In this document: positions 56,401 to 64,000 of the stretch, in pieces
Position numbering within the stretch: position 1 is the first letter of the stretch
Layout of the letters: each line of letters begins with the position of its first letter
Origin: Halictus rubicundus
Lineage: Eukaryota > Arthropoda > Insecta > Hymenoptera > Halictidae
NCBI RefSeq assembly: GCF_050948215.1
Contig: NC_135157.1
Span: forward strand, 3,968,001 to 4,032,000
DNA: 64,000 nt
Direction: 5' to 3'
Translations under genes and position numbers: made by a program
Notes under the pieces: model-generated
Seen by the model: the letters and a program-made list of their open reading frames with translations, nothing else
What the model was told of the DNA's origin: nothing
Database searches by the model: none

Positions 56401-58215
56401 GTCCTCTCCGTAAACAGCACACAACTTTTTCCTTGCTTGTACTGCATTCTTATTGCTTATGCATTCTCGCAGCGAACTCCATCGACAAGGCGCTCTTAGC
56501 TAAATGCTGACTTATCACATTCCATTTCCACAACATAACTCTCCCAAAAAACACTCCTACACTCCGACGACCGCAGTACCAAGCTGCCAATTAGAAACCG
56601 TTTTAGTCACTCAGCCAATGAATAGCAACTGATCCGAGTCGACGTAATACGCGACACGAAGCAAATGAATAGAACTGAAACTCATCTCGAGCACAAAACA
56701 TCGCGGTATAGGGCAAAAGGACACCACGGACTTGACACATAAAGCAGACATCACGATAAGCCGCGAACTTATCTTAACGAGTTGTGAAGTGTATTAAAAT
56801 GTTGATTTCACCCAGCCGAGGGTTTCAACTAGGAGTTGTTAACTCGGGCGCAGGTATCGATGCAAGTGAGCGGAACGGGAGTTACGACCCGCGAATTGCG
56901 ATAACGTGGACGCTACACTCAGCCATCATGTGTCGCACGGACGATGCAAGGATCAAGCATCGACCGAAGAATTTCGGCTTACGATCGAAGATAGTAGAAT
57001 CGATGTTCGAAGGCCGGTGGTGGAGATACGATCGCGGCAGTTTCCGGCTCGATGCGGAATAATCGCGGAGACAGAGGCGACGAGGGTTCGGTTAAATGAT
57101 CGATCGGCTCGCGGAAACTCTCGTTAATCGTCCTCTTCCTGGCCCCGTCCTTCTTTCTCGCTACTCCGCCGTAGCCAGAGGAAACTCGTAAGGCAGTTTT
57201 CAGGGCCGACAATTTCGATAGCTTCTCGTTCCCCGGTTTCACGAGAGCCGGTTCTCCAGGTTTTTTCCCCGGGACGCACGAGCGGAGTCGTGGATCTTGC
57301 CGACGACGTCGTCGGAGACGGATTAAAGGATCTCGCCCGGACGAATTCGTTTATTTCCGATAACCGCCGGAGGAGGGAAGAATTTATGACCGGGGCGAGA
57401 AACGACGGAGGAAGTTTATCCGTCGCGCTGGGAAACCCCCTCCGCCGTTTTCGAACGTGCCTGAAATTCCTGTCGCTCGCGGAAACCACTTCTTTTCATT
57501 TGCACTGGCGTGGCGCAGCGTTCTGCGACGCAATCGCGCGGACAAACATCGCCGAGAGAATTGAACGGCGACCCGAATGGAACGCGGGACAATTCCAGAT
57601 TTTTATCGGACCCGAAGAAGTTTTCGGACGAATCTCCTGAATCGGGTGACGTGACGGTGTCCGATGGCGTACACTTTGCCGGGATTTCCGAGACTATTTA
57701 ACACGCTCGCTCTGCGGGTCCGCAAACGGACGATGGCGAAATAAACGACGCGTGCCCGACGTGTTTGGTCCGAAAACCTGGACAGATTTCGGATTTCACC
57801 GCAGCTGAACAATCGTTGCCTCTTGAGATAGTCGAATATCTGGAAGACAGCGCGCGCCGATGCTATGTTTGATCATGTATTCGCAAAAACGAATGTGGTA
57901 CTTCTTCTCCGAAGCATCTTCGCTTATTCGTGATTTCCCTATATCGTAAAGAAATTATGTCAATTCTTTTCTGTATTGGTCTTTCAAGTGGATCATCGCT
58001 TTCCGATAATAACCACTTCCTTTTACGTTTAGATTGCAGATCTTTAAGCGGAATCGAAATTTTCTACATCAGTTTCAAGGAACAGGAGTCGAATAGAAAT
58101 GTCATTCTTCCTCTACATCATTGTTAGAGGAGGAAACTCCTTTAAGGACGAGCGTCAACAATAAACGACACTATAGTTTGTCTCTCGGAGACGGGTGTAG
58201 CTTATTCAAGCACAA
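56401..58215. other. No gene seen: GC-rich block
   Basis: GC-rich unique DNA at 56800-57850 with overlapping frames (116 codons plus at 57290, 121 codons minus at 57124) and no domains. Confidence 0.45.
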
Positions 58216-58217
58216 TA

Positions 58218-58489
58218 CAGGGTGTCTCGCCTGACTCGACCATCATAATATTATAGATCGTTGGATTCGTTTTGACCTCGGCTGTCATGTAGCGATAATA
58301 AAAATATATCATTCCATTTTAAAAAACTTCGATGAGCTTGAAATCTCAAAAAATATTACTTTGAACAAATTTTTTTGCCTATCATAATATTTGCCCCTCT
58401 GAACCAACTAATGTTTTCTTTTGAAATTTTCATCTATCATAAAAAACAAGCGAGATATTTTATATGGTCGAGTTAGGCGAGACACTCTG
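58218..58489 (+). mobile_element. TA-flanked foldback element family I, copy I2
   Basis: Left end CAGGGTGTCTCGCCTGACTC, right end (inverse) CAGAGTGTCTCGCCTAACTC, TA on both sides (58216-58217, 58490-58491). The body aligns with the right half of I1 (GCGATAATAAAAATATATNA, CTTGAAATCTCAAAAAATAT). 272 bp, non-coding. Confidence 0.9.
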
Positions 58490-58491
58490 TA

Positions 58492-60200
58492 TACAGATTG
58501 GTGTGAAACGTAAGTGGGCAGGATTTGTATGACTGATTTCCACCATCTGTCGTATACCAAATTAGTTGACACTAAGCAGCCTAATAATATTCTAAATAAA
58601 TAATAATAACTTAATACGCGTGCTAATTAGATACCTGTTATCAAAGGGTTAAGAAACTGATAAGAATGCATCGACGTTCTCAAATTCTTTGAATCCGTCC
58701 ATTGTATCAAATTTGATTTACTCCTTGTCATAAATGCATAAAATCCGCAGTCTATTTATGATCTACATTTTTGTGTTTTTTTTTTTGTTTTTAGGATAGT
58801 TACGTTTGAAAATGGCCAATAACTCGCGAACGTCGGTGAGCTTTATTACGGTTGAAACATTTCATGAAACATCCATGTTTCGTTTTACCATTCAAATTAG
58901 TAAAGCTTTCTGTTGGTGACAGAATCAGATATCATGCAGAAATATCCTAGAAAGAAATGAACGAAAAAGTGAACGGTGTTCAAGATGAATCCAAATTATT
59001 TGGAATAAATATTGTACTATTTTTTTTTAACGAAATTATCGTAGTTTAAATATTGACGGATAATTTTAAAGCCCCGATCGGCGCCGATGCCTGTCGCAGA
59101 CACAATCGCGCCGAATACTCGATCCAAGCATCGCGATATCGGGAAACACGGATCGGAACGACCGCGTCGAAAGAATTTCACCAGTAACGGGCGTCCCGAC
59201 AGAATTTTCCGGGCGCGGAATCGTGACCGGGCATCGATCAGCCGTCTTTCTAAGCTCGGCTCGATCCGATTGCGAGATAGAGTCCCGTCTGAAGAGCGAT
59301 CGAATTAAATCGAGTGCATCGACCGGCTCGGCGCGGTGCGGCGCTCGAACTCGGCTCGGCTCGGCTCGGCTCTGCTTGCTCCCGATCGCAGATCCCCTCG
59401 ACTGAAGTGCAATTAATTATCGTTAAATTGGATCGACGATATTTCACGGGGGACGGGATCAGGGGATACGCAGGGCCTTCGCAGATCATTAAGCCGGAGA
59501 AATCGAGCGTCCCGGCCCGCTCGCAGAGAATGCGCCTAATTATTTGGTGCGCCGCCGCGTTATGCGGCTGATTCGTTAGGCTCGAGAGTCTTGCAGCCAA
59601 CGCCGATGCAAACAGGCCTGTCCGGCCGTTCCGCGACGGAAAAAGGCCCGCCAGGTGTGCCCTGTTCGCGGAATAATTAGTCCTGTCGAGACTCTCCTCG
59701 AGGATCCCGTTCCACGAACCATACCAATGGGCGCAGCTCCTTCTTTTCATCGGACATCCTGCCGCTGCTCCTGGAAAGGAGTCTGGCTAGCCACACCAAT
59801 TTCATGCTACCCTCGAGATGCCTGACCTGCCCCAATTATTCCGAGCTACTTGTGCTCCCCCGCTAACGACTCTGTTCAACAGAGGTATTGGCATGTTCTG
59901 ATAATGGCCGTGTTACAAGCGTTACGTGCTGCGCTGTGTGGATGTTCATGCGAGTTGCTGTTTTCCAGGAGTTGCTTACGAGCAATCACTCCTTTTCAGG
60001 GACGATGTCCGTATCGCAGTTTATCGGGTTTTTCATATTGGATTTATCATATTTAACGTACTATGTACACAATGATGCTCAAATATACGTGTTCGTACAT
60101 CTCCAGCCCACTTGAACGTAGAGCTATTCGTCCACAAATTTATATAAATTTTCCACAAACATTTTCCACAAGCGACGATTTTTGCCCGTGCTGAATCTGG
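58492..60200. other. No gene seen; fragments of families H and J; GC-rich block
   Basis: A solitary family H right end (GCATAAAATCCGCAGTCTA) ends at 58754, followed by TTTATGAT. About 58980-59062 resembles the right arm of family J (TATTGTACTATTTTT, AACGAAATTATCGTAGTTTA). Positions 59060-59840 are GC-rich with a (CGGCT)n tract at 59351-59372 and no domain-bearing frame. Confidence 0.5.
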
Positions 60201-60208
60201 GTTATGAC

Positions 60209-60379
60209 TAGACTGCGGATTTTATGCGTTTGTGACAAAAATGGATTAGTCAAATATCAAACTGTGAAAGCATTAAAAGAACTGGATGACGTCGTTGTAT
60301 TGTTTTCAGCTTACTGAAATTATTTTAAGAGAAATTGCATTTTGGACAATTTTTATTTTCCACAAAGATCCGCAGTCTA
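60209..60379 (+). mobile_element. hAT-like MITE family H, copy H10
   Basis: Left end TAGACTGCGGATTTTATGCG, right end AAAGATCCGCAGTCTA. Perfect 8-bp duplications GTTATGAC lie at 60201-60208 and 60380-60387. 171 bp. Its right duplication is also the left duplication of element L. Confidence 0.95.
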
Positions 60380-60387
60380 GTTATGAC

Positions 60388-61366
60388 TAGGGATGTGAGA
60401 GAACCCAAAATTACGAGTACCCGAGCCTCGGGTCGGGTCGGGCGGGATCCCGAAAGTTTGTCTGGCACATAAATATTTTCGGGTACACGTAATTTCGGCA
60501 CCCGAAACATAATTTGCGACCCGGCACACAATTCGGTACCCGTAGCTTCATTCGGGAGACGATACTGCATTGCGGCCATAATTTTTTATATATTATCATG
60601 TAATCCAGTGTAAGAATCCATAAAGAAAGAAATTTAAATTTAAAGACCTCAAAATTCAAGCAAGATTGTCCACTAACACCCTAATCAAAAAGGAGGGTCT
60701 AATCAAAGGTGTGAACTATGTTAGATTTTATCACAAGGACAAAGGCAAGCCATGGTACACTGGTCTTGCGCTCTCTAGAGATTTTCTAGTTTTTGTTAAT
60801 AGATGTCGAGCTAATCACTATAATTTAAATGGTTCTTTGGCGAGGGTTAACTTTATAGCTAACAGTGCTTGCCAATGCGGAGCAGAACTCCAAGACCTAA
60901 ATCATGTTATATGGCAATGTCCAGACTATGAAAACGAACGCAATACATTGGAAACAAAGCTCCTCAAAGGCAAGTACTGTTTCCCTCTTTGTATTAGTTC
61001 CTTCTTATGTAAACCTGACATAAAAGGACTAAAAATAATTTATAATTTCCTTAAACAATGTTCCGTTAGACTTTAGAAACAGTGTAAACCTATTTAATGT
61101 AAGCTAGATGTAATAATATTGTACTTGCTATATAAACCACTTGGTTTAAAGCAATAAATAAATAAATAAATAAATAAATAAAGAAAGAAAGCATTACACT
61201 ATATAATATGCGGAGGCGAGGACGGCTGTCGAACTTAGAAATTTTAGGGGAAAAATGATGCTCCCAGTGCAGTATCGGCTCCCGAATTTTAAATCGGGTC
61301 CCGAAATTACGGATACGCGAACATATTTATGTGTCAGAAAAGAATTCGGGTGCCCGCACACCCCTA
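60388..61366 (+). mobile_element. hAT-like foldback element L, carrying a LINE insertion
   Basis: Left end TAGGGATGTGAGAGAACCC and right end (inverse) TAGGGGTGTGCGGGCACCC. The arms pair through CACATAAATAT, CGTAATTTCGG and ACCCGA blocks. Perfect 8-bp duplications GTTATGAC lie at 60380-60387 and 61367-61374. The non-coding element proper is about 420 bp; the remainder is the LINE insert. Confidence 0.92.
60633..61177 (+). mobile_element. 5'-truncated LINE with intact C-terminal frame
   Basis: Bounded by a perfect 13-bp target duplication ATAAAGAAAGAAA (60620-60632 and 61178-61190). The first base of the insert is already in frame, and 147 sense codons run to a stop at 61074-61076. This is the C-terminal end of a non-LTR retrotransposon ORF2-type protein. 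It includes the zinc-knuckle-like motif CQCGAELQDLNHVIWQC and is followed by a short 3' UTR and an (AATA)n tail at 61153-61177. The cysteine/histidine motif and tail type fit I/R1/Jockey-type LINEs; the clade is not certain. The reverse transcriptase domain is missing through 5' truncation. No disablements are seen, so the insertion is young. Confidence 0.9.
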
Positions 61367-61374
61367 GTTATGAC

Positions 61375-62752
61375 ACATCGTTTGCGGCACTTGAAACCGT
61401 GAATGACCAGCTTTCCATGGTCTATCATTCACCGAGGTATGGGGCAAACGGATCAAGACACTGTCCAGAAGGGACAAGTGAACGCGACGCGTGTGCAAAG
61501 TGAAATCGACGTGCCGGTAGCCGCGATGTCGGCTCCAGGCCGAGCGGAATAAACGTCGCGTTGGCGTAACCGCCGATATTTCCCGTCCGTGGTCATCGGC
61601 TCGGCAAGAGACGACTTAATCGAACGATGCCGGGCTGCCCTCTTAATGGAATATCGCAGAAAACCACGACCAGCATTAACCTCTGGCCCGTTCGGCAAAA
61701 ACCTGCCCGTCGAAGTTCGTACGAGATGCTCGATAAAGTGGTCGGGAGAGAAAGTATTTTGCTGCTAGAAAATTTATGACTAAAACCGTGATTGCATATT
61801 ACTAGTGCATGATTTATCTAGACCGGTCGGAAAACAGTATCGAACGAAAATTCATTTCCTCCGACGAGGATTCTGTGACGTTGAGAATGAAAATCTGCAA
61901 CCAGTCGAAATTAGACTGCATACCAGTGTGCGAGATTGAAATATGTTCCATGTCAGGTTTCCAGATTTGTTCTAACGAAATAGATGTAAAAGTTGTCGAA
62001 TTTATTCATTCTTTTATTTGACGAACAATTGGAATGTTTTAATATATACGCAACATATATGGAATATTTCATTGAAAAGGATTTTTTATATTTTTCTGAT
62101 GATGCTCAAACGTTCTTAACTGCAGGTTTACGGCACCCGTCAGAATGACGGGTTCTAATATCTTTAATTTACGATTATTGAGATTGTGAAGATCCATCTA
62201 CGTAGAATTACTCAACAAATTTATTTCTTTAGGTATATATTACTTGTGAAATGGCTAAGAACTTGAATAGACACATTCTTCTTATTTTTATAAAGTAATG
62301 TAAAGTATTCGCTTTTACTGCTCCGTGAACCTAGTGTTAATTATATTCGTAATGATCATATCTGTCACCGGTGAAACACGAAGCTCAATAAACATTGATT
62401 TCAGAGAAGTGCGAGTTCTTTAACCGTATAGATAAAGATTGCTACATAAAGATGTTTTGAAAGCCTTGAAACGATATTTAAGAATACGTAATAAAAAATA
62501 CAGGTTCCCACCCAAAAATTTCGATTGTAATCTCCACGGAGCTTTTCAAGGTTACTGCAATGTCAAACAAATACAATTATCATGTACTCTCTTCTGTATC
62601 CTACAATTTTTGGTCTGAAACAGTTTTTCATACCATCTACAATTTCCGAGTAACGAAATTTTGTCCAGTAATCGGGCTTTCCAACGCACTGTGCAATGTC
62701 TTCAATGCCGGTATTCGATATGAGCCACGAAATATCCGTGTCGAATCGCAAA
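61375..62752. other. No gene seen; palindrome near 62140
   Basis: GC-rich to 61740, then AT-rich. ACCCGTCAGAATGACGGGT at 62140-62158 is a near-perfect palindrome of the same design as the one near 36951 beside the piggyBac relic. Confidence 0.45.
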
Positions 62753-62946
62753 CAGTGAATTCTCGATATATGTCAACAACAAGGGTCTTGCCAGCGTCGT
62801 GTATCGTCCAGGAGACATAACCTAGCCGTGTTATGTTTACACTCTTCGACGTCCGAGGCCCCTCACGGGGTATACCCCGCGGTAGTGGGGATAATTCCGC
62901 GACGTTTATCATCCAGTCCTTGGCGACATATATAGAGGAATCACTG
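62753..62946 (-). mobile_element. MITE family A, copy A8
   Basis: Left end CAGTGAATTCTCGATATATG then TCAACAACAAGGG; right end (inverse) CAGTGATTCCTCTATATATG. The core is complete, including GGGGTATACCCCGCGGTAGT. The flanks are AA and TG instead of TA, so the target duplication has mutated. 194 bp. Confidence 0.87.
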
Positions 62947-63558
62947 TGGACCGGCGAAACATATGAAAAGGTCAGTGCAGTACCTACAACACGAGGCACC
63001 CGGTGGCGCTTGACCACGTGTAGCACGTCGTGGTACGTACGACTGATAATTGTCCGAGTTTAATTTTCCGGTGACCACGTTCGTTAGGGCAGACACTTGG
63101 CCGTGTACACGACGAGGTAGAGATCACGGTGGTCTAGCGGTTTCTATTAATAGAAACACGTGTGCATGCATGACGGGGCGCACCCCGATAAATCAGCGAC
63201 GATAAAAGGCTGGCCTGGCGGCAGCGATCGCGGAATCGCTGCATCGCTGCATCGCTGCATCGCTGCATCGCCGAGAACTTCTCGAGCCCACGCGCCGCGA
63301 TTACCGCTTGAAAAACTGCGCGCGGATCCATAATTCTCGGGCGTCGATCCGCGGATTGTGAATCTGCGCGTTAACGTCCGAGATGCGTAAACGGTAACGA
63401 CACCGATGCACAGCGACACACATTGATATTCAGATTATTTGCACGTACTCTTTGAGAGAGAATAATTTTTTTAATGTTGAAGTGGGAGGTTAGAAATTCA
63501 CTAAATGACTGTAAACGAAAGTGTGATAGAAGCTTCAAAACATTGGTCAGTATCGTAG
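62947..63558. other. No gene seen; 8-bp tandem repeat
   Basis: A GC-rich stretch with about 4.5 units of GCATCGCT at 63235-63271. No domain-bearing frame. Confidence 0.55.
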
Positions 63559-63926
63559 AGAGAATACTGAAGGTTTTCTTTTATAATTATTTTATCTATA
63601 TTTTAGAACATCTACAAGATATGTTTTGTAGATATGCTTTAATGATGTATATTCTGATAATTTCATTGAAATTGTTTGATGCAGAGAAGAACGACGGACA
63701 TTGAAAAGTATAAGAAGCTTTAGTCGTAAAATCTGTCATTTATATCATTTTTAACCATTGCAGTTCGTTAACAATAGCAACGTTATTGAATTTGGTGAAA
63801 TTTCCAGAGTGTGTGCAACTTACACAGATCTGTAAAGACCAATTATTATATTTTCAATACAAGCTCAGATAAAAAAGCAACAGTAGAACAAAACAGATTG
63901 TTAAAAGCAACTTTCAGTATTTTCTC
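63559..63926 (+). mobile_element. Foldback element family E, copy E2 (termini not reached)
   Basis: Left arm about 63559-63708 and right arm about 63788-63926 are inverted copies of each other and match E1 (20667-21193). Shared words include ATACTGAAGG/ATACTGAAAG, ACAGATCTGT and ATTGAAAAT. A 76-codon frame over the left arm (63474-63704) resembles a minus-strand frame at 20812-21057. This shows shared repeat ancestry, not a conserved protein. The right terminus may lie outside the window. Confidence 0.7.
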
Positions 63927-64000
63927 AACGATCCGATCCAATTATATTTTTGTTTTACAACTTTATACATCATCGAATAAACCAATTTTCTCCACTTACC

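Noticed and set aside
59250..59750. 166-codon minus-strand open frame
   Set aside because: Includes translation of the (CGGCT)n tract; no conserved motif.
63129..63145. tRNA-like box A (TGGTCTAGCGG)
   Set aside because: Matches the A-box consensus, but no GGTTCRANNCC box B or foldable cloverleaf follows within 100 bp.

Overview
The window looks like a stretch of insect nuclear DNA, most likely from a hymenopteran (an ant is my best guess). That is an inference from three things: the transposon complement (mariner, Tc1, piggyBac, hAT-like and Transib-like elements side by side), the strong alternation between AT-rich and GC-rich/CpG-rich blocks, and the frequent (GA)n/(CT)n tracts. I found no host protein-coding gene, rRNA or tRNA that I can defend. 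The long open frames in the GC-rich blocks overlap in several frames, are low in complexity and show no domain. The window therefore reads as intergenic or intronic DNA.

What can be read in detail is a layered record of transposon insertions.
- A mariner (22190-23479) with intact TIRs and a transposase broken by two single-base insertions.
- A Tc1-like element (31416-33059) with about 220-bp TIRs in an IR/DR arrangement and a broken DD34E transposase.
- A mariner 3' relic (56132-56400).
- The C-terminal part of a piggyBac transposase (36370-36797).
- A DDE transposase C-terminus inside a short TIR element (28766-29209).
- A possible Jockey-type reverse transcriptase scrap (about 26338-26455).
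- A 5'-truncated LINE (60633-61177) with an uninterrupted C-terminal reading frame and a 13-bp target duplication.

Non-autonomous elements dominate. A hAT-like MITE family (here 'H') starts with TAGACTGCGG and makes 8-bp duplications; eleven copies have both ends. A TA-flanked family ('A') begins CAGTGAWTTCTC; there are several copies, one split by another element. A foldback element has termini equal to the RAG heptamer CACAGTG and a CGGCG duplication (Transib-like, 37662-38169). Three kinds of TTAA-flanked MITE and several TA-flanked foldback families (C, D, E, I, J, M) are also present.

Nesting is unusually legible: H in H (4616-5034), D in A (21242-21897), K in J (24363-25210), P in O (34841-35274), and a LINE inside hAT-like L, which itself sits in the target duplication of an H copy (60201-61374; three copies of GTTATGAC). 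Between the transposons lie GC-rich unique blocks, several small tandem duplications (274, 180, 90 and about 70-92 bp periods), a decayed minisatellite (30560-31414) and simple repeats. Any host function of the unique blocks (enhancers, unannotated transcripts) cannot be decided from the sequence alone.
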